Source: Streptomyces sp. SID13726
GTDB taxonomy: Bacteria > Actinomycetota > Actinomycetes > Streptomycetales > Streptomycetaceae
Direction: 5' to 3'
Length of the DNA: 64,000 bases
Assembly (NCBI RefSeq): GCF_010548375.1
Contig: NZ_JAAGLY010000014.1
Span: 62,001-126,000, forward strand
Part shown: in pieces, positions 42,449 to 50,958 of the stretch
How the letters are laid out: every line of letters begins with the position of its first letter
How positions within the stretch are numbered: the first letter of the stretch is position 1
Made by a program: the position numbers and the translations under genes
The notes under the pieces: generated by a model
What the model was told of the DNA's origin: nothing
Databases searched by the model: none
Seen by the model: the letters and a program-made list of their open reading frames with translations, nothing else

Positions 42449-42816
42449 GCAAGGAACCCCGTTACATCCACCACGTCAACTTCCCCACGACCGACCCCGA
42501 CCGTACGGCCGAGTGGTACACGAAGGTCTTCGGGATGAAGCGGATCATGCCCAAGTCCAACACCAAGGTGGTGCTGATGACCCGGGGCAACTTCGATCTG
42601 CACTTCACGCCCGTCGAGGAGATGGAGCGCATGGCGCCCTATCACTTCGCCGTCGAGGTCGACGACTGGGACGAGTTCATGGAACACCTGGGGGAGTTGG
42701 GCATCCGGCACACCCGGCCGATCCAACGCCCCGAGAACCAGTCGAAGTTCTGCTACATCCACGACCCCGACCACACCATGATCGAGCTGGTCTGGCACGG
42801 CAAGCGCCCCAACTGA
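42445..42816 (+). CDS. Single-domain VOC protein (glyoxalase/dioxygenase superfamily)
   Basis: A 123-residue VOC domain: IHHVNFPTTDPDRTAEWYTK at the start, YHFAVEVDDWDEF in the middle and DPDHTMIELVWHG at the end. These give the His and Glu metal-ligand positions of a beta-alpha-beta-beta-beta pair. A dimer would form one active site per interface. It could be an isomerase, a lyase or a small dioxygenase. ATG 42445 overlaps the preceding stop. Confidence 0.85.
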   Translation: MSKEPRYIHHVNFPTTDPDRTAEWYTKVFGMKRIMPKSNTKVVLMTRGNFDLHFTPVEEMERMAPYHFAVEVDDWDEFMEHLGELGIRHTRPIQRPENQSKFCYIHDPDHTMIELVWHGKRPN

Positions 42817-42842
42817 GCACATCTGCTGAGGAGTTACCTCCC

Positions 42843-43628
42843 ATGCCCATTGCCGACTCCGACGGCGCCTCCCTCTACTACGAGCGCCACGGCAGCGGTC
42901 CGGCGATCCTGTTCGTGCACGGCAGCGGCGGTCACCACGCCGCCTGGTGGCAGCAGGTCGCCGCACTGCGCACCGACTTCACCGTCCTCACCGTGGACCT
43001 GCGCGGCTTCGGCAAGTCCGACTCCTCCATGGACGAGTTCGACGGCCAGGACTTCCCCGGTGACGTGGTCGCCGTCCTCGACGCCGAGGACGTCACCGAC
43101 GCGATGCTGGTCGGCCAGTCCATCGGCTCCGTCGCCGCCCTGCGCGCCGGCCTGCTGCGCCCCGAGCGGGTGAGCTCGGTGGTCCTCGGCCACTCCCTGG
43201 GCGGCATCAGCCACCCCGAGCTGAAGGAACTGGCCGCCGCCGACCGCGCCGAGGCCGTCAAGCTGCCGGTGATCGACCGGCTCCTCACAAAATCGTTCCA
43301 GTCGGAGCGCGCCGACCTCACCTTCCTGTTCCAGCAGATGGGCACGTTCAACGTGGCCAAGATGCAGGACCTGCGCAACCTCGACACCAACGGGCCCTCC
43401 CTGGAGGAGATCCAGGCGTCCGGAGTCCGGGTCGCCTTCCTCGCGGGCGAGAAGGACGCGGTCCTCAGCGTGAAGACCGTGACCCGCGCCCACGAACTGC
43501 TCCCCGGATCCCACCTGGAGATCGTCGAGGGCGCCCCGCACTCCATGTACTGGGAGACCCCGGGCCCCTACAACGCGGCGATCGCCCGGCTGCACCGCAC
43601 CCTCACCGCACCGAAGGAAGCCGTATGA
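42843..43628 (+). CDS. Alpha/beta hydrolase, meta-cleavage hydrolase-like
   Basis: A 261-residue alpha/beta hydrolase. The oxyanion motif is ILFVHGSGGHHAAWW (about 19-33), the nucleophile elbow GQSIGS (Ser about 94), the acid in AGEKDAV and the His in GAPHSMYW. The shape and size resemble meta-cleavage-product hydrolases and esterases. GAGGAGTTACC precedes the ATG. The 3' end overlaps the GlcG-like gene by ATGA. With two FAH-type enzymes in the window, it may hydrolyse a different C-C or ester bond in the same pathway. Confidence 0.88.
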   Translation: MPIADSDGASLYYERHGSGPAILFVHGSGGHHAAWWQQVAALRTDFTVLTVDLRGFGKSDSSMDEFDGQDFPGDVVAVLDAEDVTDAMLVGQSIGSVAALRAGLLRPERVSSVVLGHSLGGISHPELKELAAADRAEAVKLPVIDRLLTKSFQSERADLTFLFQQMGTFNVAKMQDLRNLDTNGPSLEEIQASGVRVAFLAGEKDAVLSVKTVTRAHELLPGSHLEIVEGAPHSMYWETPGPYNAAIARLHRTLTAPKEAV

Positions 43629-44101
43629 CCACCCTCACCCTGGACGCCGCCGAGGAGATCATCGACGCCGCCCACAAGCGCTCCCAGGCCCTCGGAAAGG
43701 CGGTGAGCGTGGCCGTGGTGGACGCGGGAGGTTTCCCGATCGCGATCCGCCGTCCCGACGGGGCCCGTCCGCTCACCCCGGACATCGCCCGCGCCAAGGC
43801 CTACACCGCGGCGATCATGCAACGCCCCGGCACGATGCTGAAGAAGTGGCAGGAGAGCCAGCCCGTCTTCTTCGCCCAGCTCTCCCAACTCCCCGGCGCC
43901 GCCCTGCCGATCATGGCCACCGAGGGCAGCGTCACCATCAAGAAGGACGGCGAGATCATCGGAGGCCTCGGCATCGCCGGAGGCACCGCCGACGAGGACC
44001 AGCAGATCGCCGAGGAGGTCCTCCAGTCCCTCGGCTACGAGCTGGAGTTCGCCGCCTGGGGCGTCGCGGGCCGGCCGGCCGAGTCCGGAAAGGACGCATG
44101 A
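43625..44101 (+). CDS. GlcG/HbpS family heme-binding-like protein
   Basis: A 158-residue protein of the DUF336 family: TLDAAEEIIDAAHKRSQALG, VSVAVVDAGGFPIAIRRPDG, ARAKAYTAA and a final GGLGIAGGTADEDQQIAEE. These proteins often lie in operons for glycolate, diol or aromatic degradation. HbpS of Streptomyces is an extracellular redox sensor that binds heme, but no signal peptide is present here, so a cytoplasmic role is expected. ATG 43625 is coupled to the hydrolase gene. Confidence 0.85.
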   Translation: MTTLTLDAAEEIIDAAHKRSQALGKAVSVAVVDAGGFPIAIRRPDGARPLTPDIARAKAYTAAIMQRPGTMLKKWQESQPVFFAQLSQLPGAALPIMATEGSVTIKKDGEIIGGLGIAGGTADEDQQIAEEVLQSLGYELEFAAWGVAGRPAESGKDA

Positions 44102-44104
44102 CCC

Positions 44105-45070
44105 ATGGCGGACACCTTCAACTACCGCATCGACCACCACGGCAGCCTGGTACGGCCGACCGACCTCGCCACGACCGGCGTAGAGCAGGCGGTCGAGAAC
44201 GCGGTGGCCTACCAGCGCAAGCTGCGCTCCACCGTCGTCACCGACGGCGACTACCCCCGGGAGGACTTCCGCAGCGCGGTCCTTGACGGAGTGTCAGGTC
44301 TCCGCCGTACCGACGAGACCGGACCCGACGGTCTGGTCCGCTGGGTCGCGGAGTCCCTGCCCAAGGCGGACGGCCCCCTGGTCGCCGACTGGGCGGAGAA
44401 GCTCGCCGCACTGACGGTGATCGCGTCCAAGGTGACGCTGCCCTCCCCGGCGTACCTCGCCGCCACGACCTACCGGCCCGGCCTCGGCCCCTCCTCGGTC
44501 CGTGAACTGGGCGAGGCCCTGGCGGAGATCGTCCGGGCCGAGATCGCCCTGCTGGTCTCGAAGGGCGTACGCCTGATCCAGCTCGACAACCCGCTCCTCC
44601 TGGACGGGTTGCCCGACGACGGACTGCTGGCCGTCGACGCCCACGCGGTACGCCTCGACGAACGCCCCGAGGGCGTCCGCGTCGCCGTCTGCCCCGGCTG
44701 GCGGGCGCCTGCGGAGGTCGACCGCTCCCGGATCGAGAAGATGTACGAGGGGATCCCGGCCGACCGCTGGGTCCTCCCCTTCGACCAGGGCACCGAGGCC
44801 GAGCTCGACCTGGTCCGGACGCTGCCTGAGGACCGTGACCTGTGCCTGGGAGTGGTCGACGCGACCGTGCCCGACCTCGAGGACATCGACACGGTGCTGG
44901 CCAGGATCGACGCGGTCGGCGAGTTCAGGGACCTGGAGGACGCGGCGCTGTCGCCGTCCCGGGGCTTCGCCGACGTGGCGAGCCGCCCGCTGCTGACCGC
45001 CGAGGGCCAGCGCGGGAAGCTCGTCCTGGTGGAGACACTGGCCCGGTACGTGTGGGGCAACGAGTTCTGA
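44105..45070 (+). CDS. MetE-like (cobalamin-independent methionine synthase fold) protein, zinc site altered
   Basis: A 321-residue protein of the MetE C-terminal barrel type. Recognisable parts are the N-terminal HHGSLVRP, LVSKGVRLIQLDNPLLLDGL in place of the MetE IQIDEPAL region, and ALSPSRGFADVASRP in place of SPQCGF. MetE binds zinc through His, Cys and Cys; here the His-x-Cys segment reads AVCPGW and the distal Cys is Arg, so only one ligand remains. A methionine synthase activity is therefore doubtful. Inside a catabolic operon it may be a methyltransferase for O-methyl aromatics or another lyase of the fold. It starts 3 bp after the GlcG-like gene. Confidence 0.78.
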   Translation: MADTFNYRIDHHGSLVRPTDLATTGVEQAVENAVAYQRKLRSTVVTDGDYPREDFRSAVLDGVSGLRRTDETGPDGLVRWVAESLPKADGPLVADWAEKLAALTVIASKVTLPSPAYLAATTYRPGLGPSSVRELGEALAEIVRAEIALLVSKGVRLIQLDNPLLLDGLPDDGLLAVDAHAVRLDERPEGVRVAVCPGWRAPAEVDRSRIEKMYEGIPADRWVLPFDQGTEAELDLVRTLPEDRDLCLGVVDATVPDLEDIDTVLARIDAVGEFRDLEDAALSPSRGFADVASRPLLTAEGQRGKLVLVETLARYVWGNEF

Positions 45071-45076
45071 CGCCCC

Positions 45077-45364
45077 TCACAGGAGTTCGGCGAAGGTCAC
45101 CGACCGCTCCGTCAGCAGCGGCCAGACCGTCTCCACGATGATCTCCCTGAAGTGGTCGGCGACCTTGTGCGCCTCGAACCCGTACTGATCGGCGTACCGC
45201 TCGTACAGCAGGAACTCACCCGGCCGGTCGACCACCGTGTGCACCTCGTACACCAGGTTGGCCGGCTCGGTGCGCGTGCCCTCCCGGGCCCTGAGCAGCG
45301 CGGAACGCACCGCGTCCGCGTCGGCGGGCTCGCAGCGGTAGTGGGCGACGACGGTGAAGGCCAT
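45077..45364 (-). CDS. Antibiotic-biosynthesis-monooxygenase (ABM) domain protein
   Basis: A 95-residue ABM/YgiN-like protein with the ferredoxin-like fold: MAFTVVAHYRCEPADADAVR, VYEVHTVVDRPGEFLLYERY and ADHFREIIVETVWPLL (cited in parts). Such dimers oxidise quinols or small aromatics without cofactors, or act in quinone protection. RBS GGAGGAAGAAC precedes the ATG at 45364. It is convergent with the MetE-like gene (6 bp apart) and divergent from the second aldehyde dehydrogenase, sharing the dyad at 45440-45458. Confidence 0.85.
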   Translation of the reverse strand: MAFTVVAHYRCEPADADAVRSALLRAREGTRTEPANLVYEVHTVVDRPGEFLLYERYADQYGFEAHKVADHFREIIVETVWPLLTERSVTFAELL

Positions 45365-45439
45365 GTTCTTCCTCCGGCGGAATGCGTGCTGGGACGAGCC
45401 GATTCCAGCACGAACCCCCTGATGAGCGGCCCGCGTGCC

Positions 45440-45458
45440 GCGCAACCAATGTCTGCCG
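45440..45458. promoter_or_regulatory. GCGCA-N9-TGCCG dyad, site 3 (candidate LysR box)
   Basis: GCGCA (45440-45444), nine bases, TGCCG (45454-45458), in the divergent region between the ABM gene and the second aldehyde dehydrogenase. Read toward the ABM gene it is CGGCA-N9-TGCGC, with core ATTGGT almost the same as site 2 (ACTGGT). One site could serve both directions. Confidence 0.5.
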
Positions 45459-45504
45459 CCCCGGGGCTGGTCCCACCCCCGCACGGTGAGGTGTCGTGAA
45501 CCGT

Positions 45505-46965
45505 ATGCGTACTCTCGAAACCCTGTCCGGCGGCGAGTGGGTGACGACCGGCGACTGGATCGACGTCCACGACCCGGCCGACGTCCGCACCCCGATCGCC
45601 CGGATCCCCGCCCTCACCGCCAAGGACGTCACCCGCGCCTACGACCACGCCGAACGCGCCTTCGCCGGCTGGAAGCGCACCAGCCCCTTCGAGCGGGCGA
45701 GGATCTTCACCGACGCGGCCCGGCTGATCCGCGAGCGGGTGGACGAGATCGCGAAGGACGTCACCGCCGAGAACGGCAAGACCCTCGCGGAGGCCAACGG
45801 CGAGACCCTCAAGGCCGCCGACTTCCTGGAGTACTACGCCGGTCTCGCCCGCCAGGGCTACGGCACCCTCCTGCACGACGTACGCCCGAACCACCGCACC
45901 CACACCCAGCGCGAGCCCATCGGCGTGATCCTGGTGATCAGCCCCTGGAACGACCCGCTGATCACCCCGGCCCGCAAGCTCGCCCCGCTGCTCGCGGCGG
46001 GCAACGCGGCCGTGTTCAAGCCGGCCACCGAGACGCCCCTCTCCGGGCTCCACTTCGCCCGGGCCCTGCACGACGCGGGCCTGCCGTCAGGGGTGCTCAA
46101 CGTCGTCACCGGCCGTACGGCGGAGATCGAGGAGGCCCTCCTCGACGACCACCGGATCGTCGGCATCACCTTCACCGGCTCCAACGCCGTCGGGGGCCGC
46201 ATCCGCCGCCGGCTCGCCGACCGCAACGTCCGCTTCCAGGGCGAGCTGGGCGGCAAGAACGCCTCGGTCGTGCTCAGGGACGCCGACCTGGCGGCCGCCG
46301 TGAAGGCCGTCGTCGCCGCCTCCTTCGGCCAGGCGGGCCAGCGCTGCACCGCCACCAGCCGGGTGATCGTCGAGCGGCCGGTGTACGAGGAGTTCACCCG
46401 GCTGCTGGTCGCCGAGGTAGAGACCCTGAAGGTCGGTCCGGGCAGTGACCCGGCGACCACTCTGTGCCCGCTGTCGAGCCCGAAGCAGCGGGACTCGGTG
46501 CTCGCCGACCTGGCCAGGGCCGTCGAGCAGGGCGCCACCGTGTTGGCCGGCGGCGCGGCGGACACCACGGGGGAGCGGGCGCACGGCTGCTATGTCCAGC
46601 CGACCGTCCTCGCCGGCATCACCCCCGAGACGGCCATTTGGCGCGAGGAGGTCTTCGGCCCTGTCCTCGTCGTCCGCGCCGTCGAGGACTTCACGGAAGC
46701 CGTCGACGCCGTCAACGACTCCGACTTCGGCCTGGCGGCGGCGGTCTTCACCCGTGACCTCGCGAGCGCCCACCGCTTCGCGGACGACGTCGAGTGCGGG
46801 CAGATCGCGGTCAACTCGACCACCACCGGCTGGGACGTCCACTTGCCGTTCGGCGGCTTCCGCGACTCCGGCACGGCCTACAAGGAGCAGGGCGACGAGG
46901 TGCTCCGCTTCTCCACCCGCGTCAAGACGGTCGCCGTCCACCTGGGGGAGCCGGCCCGTGGCTGA
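45505..46965 (+). CDS. NAD(P)+-dependent aldehyde dehydrogenase (2)
   Basis: About 486 residues. Catalytic Glu is in GELGGKNASVV and Cys in GQRCTATSRV (about 279); ISPWNDPLITPARKLAP and TFTGSNAVGG are the usual cofactor segments. The pattern resembles alpha-ketoglutarate-semialdehyde or succinate-semialdehyde dehydrogenases. The start is uncertain: ATG 45505 has GGTGAGGTG about 12 bp upstream, while GTG 45496 sits too close to it. It overlaps the next gene by 8 bp. With the L-2-hydroxyglutarate-oxidase-like protein it could feed a C5 dicarboxylate into the TCA cycle. Confidence 0.88.
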   Translation: MRTLETLSGGEWVTTGDWIDVHDPADVRTPIARIPALTAKDVTRAYDHAERAFAGWKRTSPFERARIFTDAARLIRERVDEIAKDVTAENGKTLAEANGETLKAADFLEYYAGLARQGYGTLLHDVRPNHRTHTQREPIGVILVISPWNDPLITPARKLAPLLAAGNAAVFKPATETPLSGLHFARALHDAGLPSGVLNVVTGRTAEIEEALLDDHRIVGITFTGSNAVGGRIRRRLADRNVRFQGELGGKNASVVLRDADLAAAVKAVVAASFGQAGQRCTATSRVIVERPVYEEFTRLLVAEVETLKVGPGSDPATTLCPLSSPKQRDSVLADLARAVEQGATVLAGGAADTTGERAHGCYVQPTVLAGITPETAIWREEVFGPVLVVRAVEDFTEAVDAVNDSDFGLAAAVFTRDLASAHRFADDVECGQIAVNSTTTGWDVHLPFGGFRDSGTAYKEQGDEVLRFSTRVKTVAVHLGEPARG

Positions 46966-48166
46966 CGAGACCGTCGGCATCGTGGGCGCCGGAATCGTGG
47001 GCCTGGCCACCGCCCGAGAGATCGCCCTGAGCCGCCCCGGCACCCGGGTCGTGGTCCTGGAGAAGGAGCGGGAGGTCTCGCTCCACCAGACCGGCCACAA
47101 CTCGGGTGTCGTGCACGCCGGCATCTACTACAAGCCAGGCAGCCTCAAGGCCGACCTCACCGTCCGGGGCGTCTGTCTGCTCCGCGAGTACTGCCAGGAC
47201 CGCGAGCTGCCGTACCGCGAGATCGGCAAGCTGGTGACGGCCGTACGCGAGGACGAACTCGGCCGGATGAACGACCTGTACGACCGGGCCAGGAACAACC
47301 ACGTGCCCGACCTCAGGAAGGTCTCCCGCGAGGAGATCCGGGAGATCGAGCCGAACGCCGGCGGGATCGCCGCCCTGCACTCCCCTCGCACCGCGATCAC
47401 CGACTACCCGGCGATCGCCCGCGCCTTCGCCAAGGACGTCGTCGACTCCGGCGGCGAGGTGCGGCTCGGCTTCCCGGTCACCTCCATCACCTCCGTCCCC
47501 GGCGGCATCGAGGTGGCGTCCGGACAGGAGCGTCTGCGGGTGGACCGGCTGATCCTGTGCGCGGGGCTCCAGTCGGACGTGGTCGCGGGGCTCGCGCAGG
47601 ACAGGCAGGAGCTGCGAATCGTCCCGTTCCGGGGCGAGTACATGCTGCTCAGGCCCGAGCGGGCGGACTTGGTCCGGGGCCTGATCTACCCGGTGCCCGA
47701 CCCCCGTTACCCCTTCCTCGGCGTCCACTTCACGCCCCGCGTGGACGGCTCCGTGGAGGTCGGCCCCAACGCCGTCCTGGCTCTCGCCAGAGAGGGCTAC
47801 ACCCGGACCAAGGTCTCCCCGAGGGACCTCCTCGGCCTCGCCGCCTACCCCGGCGCGTGGAGGATGGCGGGCCGGCACTGGCGTACCGGAATCAGGGAGT
47901 ACCGCGGCTCCTTCTCCGCGACGGCCTTCATGAAGGACGCCCGGCTGTACGTGCCCGGCGTCACGGTGGCCGACGTCGTACGAGGAGGCGTCGGTGTGCG
48001 CGCCCAGGCGCTGGACCGCGACGGCACCCTCGTGGACGACTTCCGCATCCATCAGGTCGGCCGGGTCACCGCCGTACGCAACGCGCCCTCGCCCGCCGCC
48101 ACGGCCTCGATGGCGATCGCCGAGCACATCGTCGAGGCGGTGTTCCGGAACCCGTCCGCAACCTGA
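46958..48166 (+). CDS. lhgO: L-2-hydroxyglutarate oxidase-like FAD protein
   Basis: A 402-residue FAD oxidoreductase of the DAO family. The FAD motif is VGIVGAGIVGLATAREIA at the N-terminus; the LhgO-like segment LHQTGHNSGVVHAGIYYKPG (about residues 42-61) and the terminal VRGGVGVRAQALDRDGTLVDDF are highly typical. LhgO oxidises L-2-hydroxyglutarate to 2-oxoglutarate and passes electrons to the membrane quinone pool. A related 2-hydroxyacid could be the substrate here. GTG at 46958 has GGGGGAG upstream and overlaps the aldehyde dehydrogenase. Family resemblance is strong; the substrate is inferred. Confidence 0.85.
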   Translation: MADETVGIVGAGIVGLATAREIALSRPGTRVVVLEKEREVSLHQTGHNSGVVHAGIYYKPGSLKADLTVRGVCLLREYCQDRELPYREIGKLVTAVREDELGRMNDLYDRARNNHVPDLRKVSREEIREIEPNAGGIAALHSPRTAITDYPAIARAFAKDVVDSGGEVRLGFPVTSITSVPGGIEVASGQERLRVDRLILCAGLQSDVVAGLAQDRQELRIVPFRGEYMLLRPERADLVRGLIYPVPDPRYPFLGVHFTPRVDGSVEVGPNAVLALAREGYTRTKVSPRDLLGLAAYPGAWRMAGRHWRTGIREYRGSFSATAFMKDARLYVPGVTVADVVRGGVGVRAQALDRDGTLVDDFRIHQVGRVTAVRNAPSPAATASMAIAEHIVEAVFRNPSAT

Positions 48167-48182
48167 GAGTTCCCTGCGTACG

Positions 48183-48201
48183 GCGCACTTACTGGTTGCG
48201 C
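48183..48201 (+). promoter_or_regulatory. GCGCA-N9-TGCGC dyad, site 2 (candidate LysR box)
   Basis: GCGCA (48183-48187), nine bases, TGCGC (48197-48201): perfect 5-bp arms, the best of the four sites. A possible -10, TAGCGT, is at 48235-48240; no good -35 was found, as expected for an activator-dependent promoter. It lies 87 bp before the amidohydrolase start. Confidence 0.55.
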
Positions 48202-48287
48202 TCCCGGGGACTCCGCAAGGCCTCACCGCCCGCCTAGCGTTCCTTCCGCACCACCCCACCACCTGCTCAACGGAAAGAGTTGAAGAC

Positions 48288-49148
48288 ATGTTCGTCGTCG
48301 ACACCCAGATCCACATCTGGAAGGAAGAGACTCCGGACCGCCCCTGGGTGCCGGGCGCGCGGGAGCGCATCCGCCTCAACGGCCACCGCGAGGACCCCTT
48401 CTCCTACGAGGAGGCCCTGGAGCTGATGGACGAGGCCGGCGTCAACCGCGCGCTGATCCTGCCGCCGTCCTGGGAGGGCGACCGCATCGACTACGCCCTG
48501 GAGGCCTGCGAGGCGCACCCGGACCGCTTCGGCATCATGGCCCGCATCCCGCAGAACAAGCCCGAAGAGGGCAAGGCGATGCTCAAGGACTTCGCGCAGA
48601 ACCCGCACGTCAAGGGGACGCGACTGACCTTCCACCGGCCGATCGACCGCAACTGGATGATCGACGGCACCAACGACTGGTACTGGCCGATCGCCGAGGA
48701 ACTGCGCATCCCGACGATGGTCCACGCGCCGATCTGGAAGCGCGAGCTCGGGGAGATCGCCGCCAAGCACCCCGAACTGAAGATCATCATCGATCACATG
48801 GGCATCATGGCCCGCTGTGTCGACGACGCGATCGGATACTGGGTCCAGGAGACCGCCGACCTGGCCGCCCACCCGAACATCTACGTCAAGGTCTCCGCGC
48901 TGCCGGGCTACTCCACCCAGCCCTTCCCGAACAACAACATCCAGAAGTACGTCCGCGAGATGGTCGACAAGATGGGCCCGCAGCGCTGCTTCTACGGCAC
49001 GGACATCACGCGTCTGCTGGGCCACGGCATCACCTACACCGACACGATCGAGCAGTTCACCAAGCACTGGGACTTCACGCCCGAGGAGCTTGAATGGATC
49101 ATGGGCCGCGGTATCTCCGAGGTCCTGAACTGGCCGATCGAGGGCTGA
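48288..49148 (+). CDS. Amidohydrolase_2 family metal-dependent hydrolase/decarboxylase
   Basis: A 286-residue TIM-barrel amidohydrolase. The N-terminal metal motif is VVDTQIHIW, where the first of the usual His pair is Gln as in several lactonase and decarboxylase members. Later His residues occur in RLTFHRPI, TMVHAPIWKR and IIIDHMGIM, and the final Asp in FYGTDITRLL. Members include 2-pyrone-4,6-dicarboxylate lactonase (LigI), LigW/LigY and ACMSD-type decarboxylases. It starts 13 bp before the ThDP enzyme gene ends the gap, forming one unit with it. A lactone or carboxylated aromatic intermediate is the likely substrate. Confidence 0.85.
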   Translation: MFVVDTQIHIWKEETPDRPWVPGARERIRLNGHREDPFSYEEALELMDEAGVNRALILPPSWEGDRIDYALEACEAHPDRFGIMARIPQNKPEEGKAMLKDFAQNPHVKGTRLTFHRPIDRNWMIDGTNDWYWPIAEELRIPTMVHAPIWKRELGEIAAKHPELKIIIDHMGIMARCVDDAIGYWVQETADLAAHPNIYVKVSALPGYSTQPFPNNNIQKYVREMVDKMGPQRCFYGTDITRLLGHGITYTDTIEQFTKHWDFTPEELEWIMGRGISEVLNWPIEG

Positions 49149-49161
49149 GGAAGCACGAGAG

Positions 49162-50871
49162 ATGACCGACACGACCAACTCCCCGGGCGCCGACGGCGGC
49201 GACGCTCTCGTCACCGCCTTCAACGCCGTCGGCGCCGACTACCTCTTCTGCTCCTCGGGCTCCGAGTGGGCCCCGGTGTGGGAGTCCCTGGCCCGCCGCC
49301 ACCGGGACGGGCTGCCCTGCCCGGAGTATCTGGACCTGACTCACGAGACCGTCGCGGTCGGCATGGCCACCGGGTACGGCCTGGTGAAGCGCCGCCCGCA
49401 GGGGGTGCTGCTGCACGCGGCGCCCGGGCTGCTGCAGGGCTCGATGGCGGTGCACGGGGCGCTGCTCGCGGGTGTCCCGATGGTGGTCTCCTCGTCGGAG
49501 TCGACCACCTACGGGGACGGGCCCGGTCAGGACCCGGGCGGACAGTGGTACCGCAACCTGTCCATCGTGGGCGGCCCGCATGGAGTGGCTCAGCCATTCA
49601 CCAAGTGGGCCACTGAGGCTGCCAGCGTCCACACGCTTCCCACGATGGTCACGCGGGCGGCGGAGCTGGCCTGGCGGGCGCCCGCGGGACCGTCGTACCT
49701 GAACATCCCGCTGGAGATCCTCCTGGAGGACTGGGACGGCCGCGAGGCCAAGCCCCTCGTCGCTCCCGGCTCCACGCACAGCTCGCCGGAGGAGGTCGAC
49801 CCGGTCGCGCAGCTGATCCGGGAGGCCGTCAATCCCGTGATCGTCACGGAGACCGCGGGGCGGGAGGAGGGCGGCTTCGAGGCCCTTGTCGCCTTCGCGG
49901 AGGCCTGGAACATCCCGGTCGTCGAGCCGGACTCGGCGGTCTGCGGCAACTTCCCGCGGACGCATCCGCTGCACGCCGGGAGCGATATCGGGCCGTGGAT
50001 GGACGAGGCGGACCTGATCCTCCTCGTGAACTGCCGCGCCCCCTTCTATCCGCCCTCGCGCCGGCCCTCCCGGGCGAAGGTCGTCGTCATCGACGAGGTG
50101 CCGCAGCGGCCGCACGTGGTCTACCAAGTGCTCTTCGCCGACCGGTACTTGGAGGGGAACGTCGCCAACACGCTGCGGCAGCTGGCCAAGCGGGCGAAGG
50201 ACCTCGACGAGGCGGCCGTGGCAGCGCGTCGTACGGCGCAGGAGGAGCGGCATGCCGCCGAGCGGGCCGCGATCGACTCCGCCGAGACGAGGGCCGCGGA
50301 GGCCGAGGGCGTCGAGCCGGTGTTCCTCGCGGCCGCTCTGCGCAAGCTGCTCGACGGTACGGACGGGGTCGTCGTGGACGAGACGATCACGCACAGCCGG
50401 GTGGTGAAGCGGCATGTGCAGACCTCGGCTCCCGACTCGTACTTCTACGTCCAGGGCGGACTCGGGCAGGGCATCGCGGTCGCGCTCGGGGTCAAACTCG
50501 CCGCCCGGGAGCGGCCGGTGGTGCTCACCGTCGGGGACGGGGCGTTCGCCTACAACCCGGTGATTCCGTCGTACGACGCGTCCAAGGCGTATGAACTCCC
50601 GCTGCTGATCGTGGTGTTCAACAACCGGGTCTACAAGTCGATGAACCTCAACCATCGGCGGTTCTATCCGGAGGGGGCGGCTGCGGAGACGGGGGAGTGG
50701 TGGGGGACGGATCTTCGCCGGCTGCCTCGACTGGCGTCCTTCGCCGAGCCGTTCGGGATGCACACCGAGACGGTCGATACGCGGGCGGCGGTCGGGCCTG
50801 CGCTGGAGCGGGCGTTCAAGGCGGCGGCGTCGGGGACGACTGCGGTTGTCGATGTGCTGGTTTCGCGCTGA
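49162..50871 (+). CDS. Thiamine-diphosphate-dependent enzyme (decarboxylase/acetolactate-synthase fold)
   Basis: A 569-residue ThDP enzyme. The catalytic Glu lies in LDLTHETVAVGMATGYG near residue 62. The C-terminal ThDP motif runs from GDGAFAYN to VVFNN with the expected spacing (about residues 462-492). The central domain is present, but an FAD-binding synthase motif is not obvious. Benzoylformate decarboxylase, phenylpyruvate decarboxylase and carboligases share this pattern. It is downstream of the amidohydrolase by 13 bp, suggesting decarboxylation or cleavage of a 2-oxoacid in the route. Confidence 0.87.
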   Translation: MTDTTNSPGADGGDALVTAFNAVGADYLFCSSGSEWAPVWESLARRHRDGLPCPEYLDLTHETVAVGMATGYGLVKRRPQGVLLHAAPGLLQGSMAVHGALLAGVPMVVSSSESTTYGDGPGQDPGGQWYRNLSIVGGPHGVAQPFTKWATEAASVHTLPTMVTRAAELAWRAPAGPSYLNIPLEILLEDWDGREAKPLVAPGSTHSSPEEVDPVAQLIREAVNPVIVTETAGREEGGFEALVAFAEAWNIPVVEPDSAVCGNFPRTHPLHAGSDIGPWMDEADLILLVNCRAPFYPPSRRPSRAKVVVIDEVPQRPHVVYQVLFADRYLEGNVANTLRQLAKRAKDLDEAAVAARRTAQEERHAAERAAIDSAETRAAEAEGVEPVFLAAALRKLLDGTDGVVVDETITHSRVVKRHVQTSAPDSYFYVQGGLGQGIAVALGVKLAARERPVVLTVGDGAFAYNPVIPSYDASKAYELPLLIVVFNNRVYKSMNLNHRRFYPEGAAAETGEWWGTDLRRLPRLASFAEPFGMHTETVDTRAAVGPALERAFKAAASGTTAVVDVLVSR

Positions 50872-50892
50872 ATTCATTTGTCTGCAGGCCGG

Positions 50893-50935
50893 TTGTCGCT
50901 GGTCGCGCAGTTACCTGCGCCCCTGAGGGGTGCTC
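50893..50935. repeat. Streptomyces-type dispersed intergenic repeat with two hairpins
   Basis: GCGCAG-TTAC-CTGCGC (50905-50920) followed by GCCCCTGAGGGGTGC. From memory, similar strings (GGTTGTCGC, CGCGCAGTT, GCGCCCCTGAGGGG) recur between genes across Streptomyces genomes. It probably acts as a transcript end or mobile repeat. The call rests on recollection plus the visible dyads. Confidence 0.5.
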
Positions 50936-50958
50936 CATGTTCAGGAGGCTTTCTCGTG

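Noticed and set aside
50905..50920. GCGCAG-TTAC-CTGCGC as a fifth LysR site
   Set aside because: Arms resemble the dyad family, but the spacing is N6 between GCA and TGC, and the context fits a dispersed Streptomyces intergenic repeat.
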